Assembly: GCF_018362975.1 (NCBI RefSeq)
Contig: NZ_CP074371.1
Span: forward strand, 6,944,001-7,008,000
DNA: 64,000 nt
Reading direction: 5' to 3'
Source of the DNA: Nocardia tengchongensis
GTDB taxonomy: Bacteria; Actinomycetota; Actinomycetes; Mycobacteriales; Mycobacteriaceae
Shown: positions 26,490-36,440 of the stretch, in pieces
Layout: every line of letters begins with the position of its first letter
Position numbering within the stretch: position 1 is the first letter of the stretch
The notes under the pieces: model-generated
Databases searched by the model: none
Told to the model about the DNA's origin: nothing
Seen by the model: the letters and a program-made list of their open reading frames with translations, nothing else
Position numbers and translations under genes: made by a program

Positions 26490-28175
26490 CTACCGGGTGA
26501 TGAGCCGGCGGTAGGTCACCCGGTCGAATTCGCGGCCGCGTTCGTCGACGGCGACGACGTCCATCTCGCTGGCGAACACACCGGGCCGGACGTCCACGCG
26601 GATGAACGAGTACCTGCTGAATCGCACCCGCGACCAGGCGGCCGCCTCCACCTTTGCCTTGCCGTCGGATCCCCACAGGGTGCTCTCCGGCACGAACGTG
26701 TCGGGCTTCTCGTTGCCGCGGTACGAGTCTCCGGCGGCGAAGGTCCCGTGTGCGGCGCCGCCACCACCCACCACGTAGTAGACGGTCCCGTCGGTGTCGG
26801 GGTAGACGATGGAGTTGTCCGGGGCGGCCTTGGTGGGTTGTCCGCCGCGGATCGGATCCGTGCGTTCGAAGTTGTGGTTGTGGCCCTGCAGGACCAGATC
26901 GACCCGGTACCGGTCGAACAGCTCGGCCCAGGCCCCGCGCACCCCACCGTCGCTGGCGCCGCCGATGCCGGTGGCGTAGGCGCATTCGTGGAAGAAGCAG
27001 ACGATGAAGTCGATGTTCGGGTCCGAACGGTAGGCGGCGAGGGTGGCTTCCACCCAACTGTTCTGCGCGCCACCGGAATAGCCGAGGTTGGCCTTGATCT
27101 GCCAGCTCACCTCATTGGCGTCCAGCGACAGCACCGCCAGATTGCCGTAGGTGAAGGAGTACACCGAGGGGCAGCCGGCCGGGCCGTTGTCCGGGAAATC
27201 CAAGCGGGCCGTGAGCCCGCCGTAGCCGTGGTTGCCGTAGACGGCTTCCATATCGTGGTTGCCGGTCGCGAACATCCACGGCACCCGGGCCGCGCTGCTC
27301 TCGATGGCCTGCAGATAGGTGTCCCACACGAACGGGTTGTAGGCGTCGATGTCCTCGGTCTCGGCCTTGCCGTTGGGGACGAACCAGTCCGGGCCGCCAC
27401 CGTGCGAGGTGTCGGCGTAGCAGATGTCACCGGCCAGAATGTGGAATTCCGGGTTGCTGGCGACGATCTGGCGCTGGATGTTCTCCGCGTTGCGGGAGCC
27501 GGGGGCGTCGCCCTCGCCGTTCTTGTTGCGGTAGGCCCCCGACGGCATGCCCGCGGGCAGCGCCGGGGTGTCGTCGATTCCCTGATCGCCCATCATGGTG
27601 AAACGGAACGGCAGCAGCGCCGCCCGCGAGGACGGCATGGCCGTGCTCGCCGAGAGCACGTCGCTGCTGTAGCCGTCGGCGGTGCGCCAGCGGTAGAAGT
27701 GCGGCATGCGGCCGGGCAAGCCGTCGACGGCCGAGTGCACGTAGAACTGTTCGGCCGACAGCACTCCCCCGTCGGTGCGCGGGAGCTGGGTGACCAGATT
27801 GCGCACCTCGGCCTCGACGGTGGCCCCCAGCGCGGGGGTCGGGCCGTGATCCAGAAAGACCTTGGCGGCGCCCGGGTTTCGCAACAGCTGCGCCGAAAAA
27901 CGCAGTTGGCTCGCGGCGTCGTCGCCGTATCCGACGCGGCGCCCGCCGACGGTGAGCGGGGCGTCGTCGGCGTAGGCGATGCCCCGTCCGCCGAATGCCG
28001 TGCCCAGGCCCGCGGCCATGGCCGCGGCCGCCCCGCCGCGCAGGAAGTTGCGCCGGCTCACCCGATGCCGTTTGACGTACGAACGGTGCCAATCGTATTG
28101 CTCGTCCATCGTCATCCGTGCGGCGAGCTGTGCCGGGATGCCCGTGCGGGGCACCGAGCCGAGGGGGTTCAGCAT
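26490..28175 (-). CDS. Tat-exported purple-acid-phosphatase-type metallophosphoesterase
   Basis: A 561-residue protein. A twin-arginine signal 'SRRNFLRGG' sits at about 40-48, followed by an alanine-rich core and a cleavage site near 'GIAYADD'. An N-terminal fibronectin-like domain precedes the metallophosphoesterase domain, which shows 'HILAGDICYAD', 'ATGNHDME', 'FFHECAY' and 'LQGHNHNFERT', the metal-binding blocks of purple acid phosphatases. It acts outside the membrane on phosphoesters or phosphodiesters. ATG 28175 leaves a long N-region before the Tat motif, so the methionine at about residue 21 or 23 is an alternative. Confidence 0.9.
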   Translation of the reverse strand: MLNPLGSVPRTGIPAQLAARMTMDEQYDWHRSYVKRHRVSRRNFLRGGAAAAMAAGLGTAFGGRGIAYADDAPLTVGGRRVGYGDDAASQLRFSAQLLRNPGAAKVFLDHGPTPALGATVEAEVRNLVTQLPRTDGGVLSAEQFYVHSAVDGLPGRMPHFYRWRTADGYSSDVLSASTAMPSSRAALLPFRFTMMGDQGIDDTPALPAGMPSGAYRNKNGEGDAPGSRNAENIQRQIVASNPEFHILAGDICYADTSHGGGPDWFVPNGKAETEDIDAYNPFVWDTYLQAIESSAARVPWMFATGNHDMEAVYGNHGYGGLTARLDFPDNGPAGCPSVYSFTYGNLAVLSLDANEVSWQIKANLGYSGGAQNSWVEATLAAYRSDPNIDFIVCFFHECAYATGIGGASDGGVRGAWAELFDRYRVDLVLQGHNHNFERTDPIRGGQPTKAAPDNSIVYPDTDGTVYYVVGGGGAAHGTFAAGDSYRGNEKPDTFVPESTLWGSDGKAKVEAAAWSRVRFSRYSFIRVDVRPGVFASEMDVVAVDERGREFDRVTYRRLITR

Positions 28176-28285
28176 CGAGAAACCTTGTCACCTAGTCGGA
28201 TTGGCGAGGTCATCACATCGTCGGAAGCTTACGAATGCGCGACGGGCCGGTGAACAGGGAGCGGTGCGCCCGACTCGGCTGCCGA

Positions 28286-28948
28286 TCAGTCGGTCTCGGG
28301 GGTCATCGGGCTGGCATGGGAGGCCTCGTACTCGGCCTCGAAGGAACGCTCGCGACGGCGCTCACGCAGCTTCCACACGATCAGGGCGAGCACCACGACC
28401 GCCGCCGCGCCGAACGCCAGATCCCGGCCGACCGTCTTGGCCACCGCCTCGTAGGACTGCCCGGCGACGAATCCGAGCACCACGAAGATCGCGCCCCAGA
28501 CGATTCCACCGACCGCGTTGAAGAGCAGGAACCGGCGGTAGGGCATGCGGGAGGTACCGGCCAGGGCGGGCATCATGGCCCGGAAGAACGCGGTGAAGCG
28601 GCCCAGGAACACCGCCCAGCCGCCACGGCGGGCCAGGTAGTCCTGTGCGCCGTCGAGGCGGCCGCGGTGCCGGTCCAGGATCGAGGCCTGCAACAGCTTC
28701 GGCCCGACCACTTTCCCCACCTCGTAACCGACACTGTCACCGAGGATCGCGGCGGCCACCACGAGCACGATCATCAGCCACAGCTGCACATGGCCCTGGC
28801 TGGCGGCCACACCGCCGAGCACCGCGGCCGTCTCGCCGGGGATGACGAACCCGACGAAGATCGCATCCTCGGCGAACACCAGCAGCGTGACGACGAGGTA
28901 CACCCAGACCGGGGCGATATCCAGGATCCGGTGCATCAGCGAATTCAT
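28286..28948 (-). CDS. DedA-family membrane protein
   Basis: A ~220-residue protein of the DedA/SNARE-associated family. The hallmark 'FAEDAIFVGFVIPGETAAVL' near the N-terminus and 'FLGRFTAFFRAMMPALAG' (conserved F/GRF-R motif) are present, with about five membrane segments and a charged tail. The family is implicated in lipid-carrier recycling and membrane homeostasis. ATG 28948 or GTG 28957 could be the start. Confidence 0.92.
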   Translation of the reverse strand: MNSLMHRILDIAPVWVYLVVTLLVFAEDAIFVGFVIPGETAAVLGGVAASQGHVQLWLMIVLVVAAAILGDSVGYEVGKVVGPKLLQASILDRHRGRLDGAQDYLARRGGWAVFLGRFTAFFRAMMPALAGTSRMPYRRFLLFNAVGGIVWGAIFVVLGFVAGQSYEAVAKTVGRDLAFGAAAVVVLALIVWKLRERRRERSFEAEYEASHASPMTPETD

Positions 28949-29048
28949 GCCCGTCACGGTACCGACGGCGCACGCGGGAGCGTGGGGCCGCCGGTCGAAT
29001 GGGCGGAAAACGATTGCACGGCATCGGCTCTCGAGCCAGCATCAGCGG

Positions 29049-29489
29049 ATGAGAATGACACATGTTGCGGTGCTGGCGGCGGCTGCGGTGGCTGCCTTCG
29101 AGCTCGGGACCGGAATCGCCGGCGCGACACCGGAGCCCCTCGACACCGTCAATGTCCACCTCGCCGGCGCCTACATCGACGCGCTGATCAGTCACGATGC
29201 CTCCGCGGTGCGGTTCGCGCCGAACGCGACACGGGTCGAGGCCGGGCTGCAGACCGGGTTCTCGGGGCCGCAGCTCAGCAACGACCTCGAGCACGGCATG
29301 CAGTATTCGCTCGTGCAGCGCTACTACGCCCTGCGATACAGCACGGCGGGCGACGTGGTGACCGCACGGTATCTGCTGGACTCCGGGATCGCGAGGGTAC
29401 GGCTGGTGACGGTGGACATCACCGAAACCTTCGTCATCCGGGACGGTCTCATCCAGACCATCGACGCGACCATCGTGCCGGTCGGTTAA
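29049..29489 (+). CDS. Secreted protein with SnoaL/NTF2-like domain (hypothetical)
   Basis: A 146-residue exported protein. Signal peptide at about 1-28 (cleavage near 'AGATPEP'). The rest begins 'VNVHLAGAYIDALISHDASAVRFAPNATR', a start common to NTF2/SnoaL-like folds, and ends in paired strands ('VTVDITETFVIRDG'). No catalytic residues can be assigned. Convergent with ltrA, with which it overlaps by 4 bases. Confidence 0.7.
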   Translation: MRMTHVAVLAAAAVAAFELGTGIAGATPEPLDTVNVHLAGAYIDALISHDASAVRFAPNATRVEAGLQTGFSGPQLSNDLEHGMQYSLVQRYYALRYSTAGDVVTARYLLDSGIARVRLVTVDITETFVIRDGLIQTIDATIVPVG

Positions 29490-30649
29490 CGCGACCCGGC
29501 CCGCGACATCAGCAGCAGCGGCCGCCCGGTCGAAACCACCCAGTACTCCCAGGCATTCAATCCGACCAGGACCGCGGTGACCGCCGACAGCGTCGCGATC
29601 TCCGGCAGCAGCGGCGACGCGACCGTGAGGATCGCCAGCACCACCGCGGCGACGAACCGGCCGACGGTGGCCGCGCCGAACATGCGCCAGCGGGTGAACA
29701 GGAAGGTCGACACGTACAGCGTCGCACCCATCGGCAGCAGGAATCCGTTGGCGCCGTGCGCCGTCTCGGTCGGATGCTCGACCATGGTGCGCGCGCCCAC
29801 CGCCACCAGCACCAGGCCGATCACCAGCAGAACATGGCCGTAGCTCAGCACATCCCGCACCACCGCGCCGCGAACCTGGTTGGTGCGCAGCGAATGCTCG
29901 ACCGCAGAGAAGCCGTAGGCGAAGTACAGCCACCACAGACCGCAACCGAGCACGAAGATCAGCACCACCGCGACCCAGGACAGCACGCCCAGATGCGCTT
30001 CCGCCGCTTCGGATCCCACCGAGGCCACCGTCTCGCCGAGCGCGATGATGACGAAGGTGGCGAAGCGTTCGGGCAGATGCATCGCCCCGAACTGCACCGA
30101 CTCCAGCCGCCGCGCCAGCAGCGCCGGACCGCCGAAAGCCAAGGCCACCGCGACGATCCAGAGCGCATTGCGCGCCGCGCCCGCAGGTGCGATCGCGGCA
30201 ACAACCAGGATCACCGCCGCGACGACCGTGACCGTGAAGGGGTTCACCCAGTTCGTGAAAGCCCCCGTCTGCGAGAACGCGCGCTTGCGTTGCATCTCCG
30301 CCCACAGCAGCAGTCGCAGCACCAGATGCGCGCCCGCCAGCATCAGCGGCAGCGCCTGACCGATGAACGCGTGCGGTGCCGCGATCGCGATCACGAACAT
30401 GCACAGCCCACAGGCGAACAGGAAGATCCGCTGCCGGTTGGAATCCTCCACCCCGTGCACCGACAACGTCGTCCCCACCCACGACCACCACATGATCGCC
30501 AGCAACAACACCGTCTGCCCGACGGCCCCCCAGCTCTGCCCGGCCACCGCCACATGCGCGGCCTGTGTCACCGCGAAAACCAGCACCAGGTCGAAGAACA
30601 ACTCCGCCCAACTCGCCCGCTCGTGCGCCTCGTGTCGAGGTTCAGTCAC
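29486..30649 (-). CDS. LtrA-type low-temperature-requirement membrane protein
   Basis: A 387-residue protein with the LtrA signature at the N-terminus ('SWAELFFDLVLVFAVTQAAH') and about ten membrane helices. Conserved inner motifs include 'LPERFATFVIIALGETV' and 'YFAYGF'. The family was named from Listeria cold growth; its biochemical role is unknown. The start at 30649 is a GTG/ATG-class codon directly before 'TEPRHEAHERAS'. Confidence 0.9.
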   Translation of the reverse strand: MTEPRHEAHERASWAELFFDLVLVFAVTQAAHVAVAGQSWGAVGQTVLLLAIMWWSWVGTTLSVHGVEDSNRQRIFLFACGLCMFVIAIAAPHAFIGQALPLMLAGAHLVLRLLLWAEMQRKRAFSQTGAFTNWVNPFTVTVVAAVILVVAAIAPAGAARNALWIVAVALAFGGPALLARRLESVQFGAMHLPERFATFVIIALGETVASVGSEAAEAHLGVLSWVAVVLIFVLGCGLWWLYFAYGFSAVEHSLRTNQVRGAVVRDVLSYGHVLLVIGLVLVAVGARTMVEHPTETAHGANGFLLPMGATLYVSTFLFTRWRMFGAATVGRFVAAVVLAILTVASPLLPEIATLSAVTAVLVGLNAWEYWVVSTGRPLLLMSRAGSR

Positions 30650-30751
30650 ACCCGTAATCCCTGCCTAGCTCCACTTCCAGCGCGTTCACTCTAGTCACAC
30701 CCGATGACCGGTTTGTCCTATTAGTGACCGCGGGACCGGTCACACCCAGCC

Positions 30752-33700
30752 CTAGAACGGCTGGGCGGCGTCGGCTTCGGCTAGGGCGCGGAGGAAGGCG
30801 GGTGGGACTTCGGGCCAGGACGGGTCCCAGTTGCCGTCGGCCTGGTCGGCGGATAGCTCGTCGAGGGTGGCCACGACGTGGGAGCCACCGTCCAGGAGGA
30901 AGCGGAGCGCGCCTAGGTCGGCGCATTGGGCGGTGATGGTGGCCAGTACGGATTCGGCCGCGGTGGTGCGGCCGGTCGCGGCCAGGCAGGCGACCAGCAG
31001 GCGGCGGGCCTCGAGTAGTTCGCGGGGCCGGCGGACGGCTTCGAGCTCCTCGACCCATTCCTGGGCCCAGGTGCGGGCCAGTTCCCGGGAATCGGTGGTG
31101 GATTCGGCCAGCAGCAGCCGGATCGCGGTGAATTCCTCGTAGAGGACGGTGAATTCGTCGATGGGGTCGGTGGGCCGGCGGCGGGATGCGTGGTCCGGGA
31201 CCGGGAGCGGGCCGAAATCCGGGTGCGGCGGCAGGCCCTGGCGGACGCGTTCGTGCTCGATCTCGGCGCGCAGGCGGGGCAGCGACATCGACTCGGCCAC
31301 GCGCGCACCCTCGTTCAGCCGGCGGATGGCGGCGCCGCGGTCACCGCGCAGCGCCTTCACCCGCGCGCCCACCACATAGCGGGCGAGTTTGAAATCGACC
31401 ACTCCGGCGTCGGCGTCGAGCTTGTAGCCCTCGTCGAGCAGCCGCTCGGCTTCGGCGACCTCACCGCGTTCGTAGAGCAGTGCCCCCAGCAGCGACCCGG
31501 CCAGCCGCGCGCCGTAGGAGTGGCTGCCCGCGAACTGCTTCGCGATCTTCAGGGCCTTGCGGAAGTACCGCTCGGCGCGCGGGATGTCCAATTGCAGGCC
31601 GGCGGCCAGGCCCAGGAAGCACAGTCCGTGAATGTTGTTGTAGAAGCCCTTGTTCCGGCGCATGTAGGGCGCGGACCATTCCTGCAGGCGGACGGCCTCG
31701 TCGAAGTCGTAGCGATAGCCCGCGGCGAAACTGGCGCAGTTGGCCCCGACGGCCACCACGTACGGCGAGAGCTCGTCGGCCATGCCGAAACACGGTGCGA
31801 GCCAATCCTCCACGCCGTTGAGCACGTCGGCGCGCACGGTCACCACGGCGTGCACCACGCCCGCCTCGGCGTGCAGCCGGGCCGAGGTCCGCGCGTCGAA
31901 CTCGCCACTGTCCAGGGTGCATTCGGCCAGGAACAGCGCGCGCTCGGCCTGCGGGGCCCGGTGCAGCAGGATATTGGCCCAGGCCAGATCCAGTTGCAGC
32001 CGCGGATGGGTTTCGATGACCGCCGGGGGCAGCTTGTTGACCAGGCCGATGAGACTGGCCATCTGGCCGTACTCCAGCAGTGACATGCCGTCGCGCTCCA
32101 CGATGTCGACGGCGCTCTGCTCGTCCCCCGCCAACAGCGCGTGGTCGACCGCCTCACTCACGTGCCGATGGTCGGCGAACCAGCGCGAGGCGGCGCGGTG
32201 CAGCTCGTCGATCCGCTCGGGCCGGTCGTATTCCAGGCGCTGGCGCAGGAAGTCCTGGAACAGCTGGTGGTATCGGAACCACTGGCCGCCGTCGACGCGG
32301 CGCAGGAACAGGTCCTGCTGCTCGATGTGTTCCAGCAGGGCCTGCGCGTCGGCGACGCCGGTGAGCGCGGAAGCCAGCTCGCCGCAGGTTCTTTCGGTGA
32401 TCGAGGTGGCGACCATGAAGTCGAGCACCCCGGGTTCGAGGGTCTCCAGCACGTTCTCGGCGAGGAATTCGCCGATGGCGTGGTGGCGGCCGGTGAGACG
32501 GCCGATGAGCTGTCCGGGATCGTCGCTGCCGCGCAGCGACAGCGCGGCCAGCTGCAGGGCCGCCGCCCAGCCGCCGGTGGATTCGGTGAGGTCCTCGACG
32601 TCGCCGCGATCCAGGTCCAGCCCGCCCAGCCCGACCAGCAGCTGATACGCCTCGTCGAGGGTGAATCGCAGTGCGGCGGTGTCGATTTCCACCAGGTCGT
32701 CGCGGACCCGCATGGAGCTCATGGGCAGGCCGGTCTGGTAGCGACTGGTCACCACGATGCGCAGCACCGGGCTGGCGCCCTCGATCAGGAACCGCAGCGC
32801 AGCCTGGGTTTTCGGGTCGGCGACCCGATGCCAGTCGTCGATGACCACGGTCACCGGCTCACCGCGTTGGTCGATGTCGTTGATCAGCGAGGTGAGCACG
32901 AACCGCGTGGCCTCGTCACCGTGCTCCTCGAGCAGCTCGCCGAGTTCACCCGCGAGGGCGGGCCGGACCGCGCGCACGGCCTCGATCAGGTGCGACAGGA
33001 ACCACACCACGTTGTCGTCGTCGTTGTCGACGGTCAGCCAGGCCACCGAGGCGCCCGACGCGACCAGCACCGCACTCCACTGCGCGGCCAGCGTGGTCTT
33101 GCCGAAACCGGTGGGGCCGTGGATCACCGCGAGCCGCCGGTCGCTGCCCGCACCCAGCGCGTCGAGCAGGCGGCGCCGTTCCACCAGGGCGCGGGTGATG
33201 GTGGGCGGACGCAGGCGGGTGGCGGGAACCGGGGGCGTGGCCGCGGTATTACGGACGCGGCGGCGGCCTGGGGTCGGGGTGGCCGGGCTCGGCGTGCGCG
33301 GCGTGGTCCCCGGCGCGGACTCCTCGGCGGGCACCGGGATCGGGATGTCGTCGACCGGCAGCCCGTGCGATTCCTGCAGCTCCCGCAGCGCCGTGCCGAA
33401 TTCGACGGCCGAGGCCGGGCGTTGCGAGCGTTCCCGCGCCATCGCGGACTCGATGATGCCGGTCAGGTCGGCGGGCAGGCCCGCGTCGGTGAGGTCCGGC
33501 AGCGGACGCTTGGTGATCCGCACGAATTGTGCGACCAGCTGCTCCCCGCTGCGCCGTTCGAACACCGCGTGCCCGGTGGCCGCGCAGAACAGGGTGGCGG
33601 CCAGCCCGTAGATGTCGGCGGTCGCGTCCGGGGCCTGGCCCTGCAGCACCTCGGGCGCGGTGTAGGCGGGCGATCCGGTGATCGTGCCCGCCGCGGTCTC

Positions 33701-34231
33701 GAACCCGCCCGTCACCCGCGCGATGCCGAAATCGGCCAGCTGCGGTTCCCCGTACTCGGTGAGCAGGATGTTCCCCGGCTTCACGTCGCGATGCAGCAGC
33801 CCGCGCCGGTGCGCGGTCTCCAGCGCCCCGGACAGCCGCACCCCGAAGTGCAGCACCTCGGTCCAGTCCACCGGGCCGCGCTGCTGGATGCGGGCGTCCA
33901 GGGACCCGTGCGAGTGGTACGGCATCACGATGTAGGGCCGCCCGGTCTCGGTGGACCCCACCTCGAACACGGGCACGATGTTCGGATGCCCCGACAGCTT
34001 GCCCATGGCCAGCTGTTCGCGGACGAACCGCTCCAACCCGTCGGATTCCAGGTCCGTGGTCAGCACCTTGATCGCCACCGTCCGCCCCAGGGACGGCTGG
34101 AAACACCGGTAGACCACGCCGAATCCGCCGCGCCCGACCTCGACCGCGTCCCCGAACCCGGCAGCCTCCAGCTCCGCCGCGTACCCGAGGGTGGTATCGC
34201 GGCGCGTTGAGAACGGATCGACATGCGCCAC
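30752..34231 (-). CDS. pknK: PknK-like serine/threonine kinase with MalT-type STAND ATPase
   Basis: A 1159-residue regulator. Kinase domain at about 26-290: glycine loop 'GRGGFG' (33-38), lysine K55, 'HRDVKPGN' (147-154), 'DFG' (167-169). A Pro/Thr-rich linker follows. Then comes a STAND ATPase with P-loop 'GPTGFGKTT' near 370 and an acidic 'VVIDDW' Walker B, and a long TPR-like helical region to the end. This is the layout of M. tuberculosis PknK. No C-terminal LuxR helix-turn-helix is visible. It probably links signal binding to phosphorylation and gene control. Confidence 0.93.
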   Translation of the reverse strand: MAHVDPFSTRRDTTLGYAAELEAAGFGDAVEVGRGGFGVVYRCFQPSLGRTVAIKVLTTDLESDGLERFVREQLAMGKLSGHPNIVPVFEVGSTETGRPYIVMPYHSHGSLDARIQQRGPVDWTEVLHFGVRLSGALETAHRRGLLHRDVKPGNILLTEYGEPQLADFGIARVTGGFETAAGTITGSPAYTAPEVLQGQAPDATADIYGLAATLFCAATGHAVFERRSGEQLVAQFVRITKRPLPDLTDAGLPADLTGIIESAMARERSQRPASAVEFGTALRELQESHGLPVDDIPIPVPAEESAPGTTPRTPSPATPTPGRRRVRNTAATPPVPATRLRPPTITRALVERRRLLDALGAGSDRRLAVIHGPTGFGKTTLAAQWSAVLVASGASVAWLTVDNDDDNVVWFLSHLIEAVRAVRPALAGELGELLEEHGDEATRFVLTSLINDIDQRGEPVTVVIDDWHRVADPKTQAALRFLIEGASPVLRIVVTSRYQTGLPMSSMRVRDDLVEIDTAALRFTLDEAYQLLVGLGGLDLDRGDVEDLTESTGGWAAALQLAALSLRGSDDPGQLIGRLTGRHHAIGEFLAENVLETLEPGVLDFMVATSITERTCGELASALTGVADAQALLEHIEQQDLFLRRVDGGQWFRYHQLFQDFLRQRLEYDRPERIDELHRAASRWFADHRHVSEAVDHALLAGDEQSAVDIVERDGMSLLEYGQMASLIGLVNKLPPAVIETHPRLQLDLAWANILLHRAPQAERALFLAECTLDSGEFDARTSARLHAEAGVVHAVVTVRADVLNGVEDWLAPCFGMADELSPYVVAVGANCASFAAGYRYDFDEAVRLQEWSAPYMRRNKGFYNNIHGLCFLGLAAGLQLDIPRAERYFRKALKIAKQFAGSHSYGARLAGSLLGALLYERGEVAEAERLLDEGYKLDADAGVVDFKLARYVVGARVKALRGDRGAAIRRLNEGARVAESMSLPRLRAEIEHERVRQGLPPHPDFGPLPVPDHASRRRPTDPIDEFTVLYEEFTAIRLLLAESTTDSRELARTWAQEWVEELEAVRRPRELLEARRLLVACLAATGRTTAAESVLATITAQCADLGALRFLLDGGSHVVATLDELSADQADGNWDPSWPEVPPAFLRALAEADAAQPF

Positions 34232-34279
34232 AGCGACCTCGATACCCAGAGCGTGCCAGTAAACCCGAGCATAAGCCGA

Positions 34280-34531
34280 TCACCGCCCGCCGGCGGGGCC
34301 AATCGAATCGGCGCGTGTCCGGACCCGCCCCCGGGGCCCGCGCCCGGGAAACCGCCGCCGCGCCTCGATCAGCCAATCGGGCCGTTCCCGCCGCAGCCGC
34401 CACACCTCCCCGACCGTCCAGCCGGCGCCGAGCTCCGGAAGGTCCGCCACCGCGATTCCCAGCCGGGCCGCCGCTGCCGCCCGCTTCAACGGCTGTGCCG
34501 CCGAGTCCATTCGGCTTCGTTGTGTGCTCAT
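34280..34531 (-). CDS. Small basic hypothetical protein
   Basis: An 83-residue frame: 'RAAAAARLGIAVADLPELG', then 'GEVWRLRRERPDWLIEARRRF' and a basic Gly/Arg tail. The first part looks like a small helix-turn-helix or DUF5997-like domain, in which 'PPEWL' motifs are common. ATG 34531 has no strong ribosome binding site. It sits upstream of pknK on the same strand, 48 bp away. Confidence 0.45.
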   Translation of the reverse strand: MSTQRSRMDSAAQPLKRAAAAARLGIAVADLPELGAGWTVGEVWRLRRERPDWLIEARRRFPGRGPRGRVRTRADSIGPAGGR

Positions 34532-34872
34532 GCGTCAAGGCTGACCCCGCAGCACGGCCCACCGCGGCCGTTCGAAAACTTCGCACCCCTCGATCGATCG
34601 CCCCGAAACATCAATCACCCACCGCGGAGCAGATCCGCCCGAGTCACGGTGCAGCCCAAGCAGATCCGAACAGAGTCAGCCCATCAATCGTCAACAAGGG
34701 AGGTCCGGCGCGCGCCACGACCCGGCACCACGAGCGACTACACGCACACGCCGAACGGGCGACACGAAGCAGATGCTTCGCGCCGCCCCGGGCCGCTACC
34801 GCGCGACCGGCCACCCACGTCAGCCGGATCTCACCGGCCCACCGACCGCTCCGGCCGAGTGATCCCGTGCCG
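34532..34872. other. Intergenic stretch, no gene seen
   Basis: No frame with coding character. It separates the small protein upstream of pknK from the 3' end of the NmrA-like gene. I see no clear terminator. Confidence 0.35.
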
Positions 34873-35727
34873 TCACGGCTTCCAATCGATCGAGCGCAGC
34901 CACGCCGCCAGATCCTGCAGACCGGGGTATTCGGCGCGCAGCGCCGCCAGGTCGAGCGGACCGTCCGGGCTCTCGTTGAAGTGCGTGAACATCTGCCCGA
35001 CGTGCCGATCGAACGCCCGGACCTGTTCCAGCGGAACCACATTGCTGCGCGCGGGCAGTCCCGTGTGCTGTCCGATGACCTCGGCGATCTGCGGCGGGGT
35101 CAGGTAGTCCCCGGCGAGCGGCACGATCCGGCCGATGAACTGTTCGGGCCGGTCGAAGGCGATGGCGGCGAAGGCCCCGATGTCGTGGGTCGAGATCAGC
35201 GACATCGGAATCTCGCTCCGCACAGCGAGATTCACGACCAGCCCGCCGTTCTCTTCGGGTACCGGCCGGTTGAATCCGTTGAGGTTGTCCATGAAAAAGG
35301 TTGGCCGCAGCACCGTGGCGGGCAGTTCGAGCTCGCTGATGTACGCCTCGATCGCCTCTTTCGCCGCGTAGTAGTCGACGCCCGTGTTCTGGCCGGCGCC
35401 GCGCAACGAGCTGTAGACGAAGTGCGCGACGCCCAGCTCCTTGGCGAGGTCGGCGACCGCTTTGCCCCGGCGCTGTTCGGCGGCAATGCCTTCGGCGGTG
35501 ATGTGGATGCCCTCCATCATGGTGAGCATCATGAAGACGCCGTGCGCGCCGTCCATCGCGACCGGGATCGAGTCGGTGTCGTCGAGGTCGCCCTGGATCA
35601 GGTTCGCGCCCTCGGCGCGCAGCGCGATCGCGGCCGGCGACGGACCCCGGGCCTGCGCCGCGAGGAGGTCGCCGAGCTGGCCCGGCGTCAGCCTGACCTG
35701 GTACACCTGGCTCGAACAGGCCCGCAA
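34873..35727 (-). CDS. NmrA-like NAD(P)-binding protein, 5' end replaced
   Basis: From about residue 31 ('SPAAIALRAEGANLIQGDLDD') this is a normal NmrA/HSCARG-type protein: 'KELGVAHFVYSSLRGAGQ', 'LPATVLRPTFFMDNL', 'ISTHDIGAFAAIAF'. The first beta-alpha-beta with its GxxGxxG NAD(P) motif is missing. The first ~28 codons are instead the antisense of the neighbouring XRE gene. So homology stops at about 35,645, exactly where the plus-strand XRE homology starts. Probably non-functional as a dinucleotide binder. Confidence 0.7.
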   Translation of the reverse strand: MRACSSQVYQVRLTPGQLGDLLAAQARGPSPAAIALRAEGANLIQGDLDDTDSIPVAMDGAHGVFMMLTMMEGIHITAEGIAAEQRRGKAVADLAKELGVAHFVYSSLRGAGQNTGVDYYAAKEAIEAYISELELPATVLRPTFFMDNLNGFNRPVPEENGGLVVNLAVRSEIPMSLISTHDIGAFAAIAFDRPEQFIGRIVPLAGDYLTPPQIAEVIGQHTGLPARSNVVPLEQVRAFDRHVGQMFTHFNESPDGPLDLAALRAEYPGLQDLAAWLRSIDWKP

Positions 35728-36371
35728 GATCGCGGCCAGCCCAAAGGTGGTCGACGCCCTGGCCCGGGCGCTGCGGCTGTCCCCCGCCGAGCACCGTCAC
35801 CTGCGCGCACTGTCGGGACTGCCGGATCTGTCGGAGCACGAGGACACTGATGATTCCCGCCTGCAACGCCTGGTCGACGCGCTGATGCCGAATCTGGCAG
35901 TGGTCCACGACGGCCGCCTGGATTTCGTGGTCTGGAACGCCGCCTTCGCCCGCATCCGCGTCGACCCCGCCGAACTCCCAGCGGACCGCCGCAACCTGCT
36001 GTGGTGGATGTTCACCGACGAACGCACCCGCGCCATGATGCCGCGCTGGGAGCCCGCCGCCCGCGCCATCCTCGGCCAGTTCCGCGCTCTGGTCGGTCGC
36101 ACACCCGACGACCCCCACCTGAACGCCCTCGTCGCCGCCCTCGCCGAGGCCAGCCCCCAATTCCGCACCTGGTGGCAGGACTACCCCGTCCAGGACTTCC
36201 GCGCCAGCACCATCTACCCTCGACCACCCTGCCGCCGGCCCCGTGAGCCTGGACGTCTACCAGCTGCGCCTGGTCGAGAACCCCGACCTGCTGATGGTCG
36301 TCCACCTCCCCGCCACCGCCGGCGACCGCGCCCGCATCGCAACCCTGCTTGATAACGATCCCGCGAACTGA
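35641..36371 (+). pseudogene. XRE regulator with MmyB-like domain: truncated and twice frameshifted
   Basis: Homology starts abruptly at 'RTPGLRREEVAELA' (about 35,641), the middle of the helix-turn-helix. An extra C near 35,682 shifts the frame into 'GVSLTWYTWLEQARKIAAS', and the MmyB-like ligand domain follows ('VDALMPNLAVVHDGRLDFVV', 'NLLWWMFTDERTR'). A second shift at about 36,222 leads to 'HPAAGPVSLDVYQLRLVENP' and a stop at 36,371. The N-terminal ~35 residues and promoter are gone, so it is a relic joined head to head with the NmrA gene. Confidence 0.75.
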
Positions 36372-36440
36372 CCTACTGGACGGTAGGTCATCTTCTAGGG
36401 TCGGCGGCGATCTACTCCAGCTCCGTCACCAGGAATATTC

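Noticed and set aside
28235..30694. Long plus-strand open frame opposite dedA and ltrA
   Set aside because: Low-complexity Arg/His/Gln composition, and it is antisense to clear membrane-protein genes.
32141..34210. Long plus-strand open frame opposite pknK
   Set aside because: Antisense to the kinase/ATPase gene; no domain or ribosome binding site.
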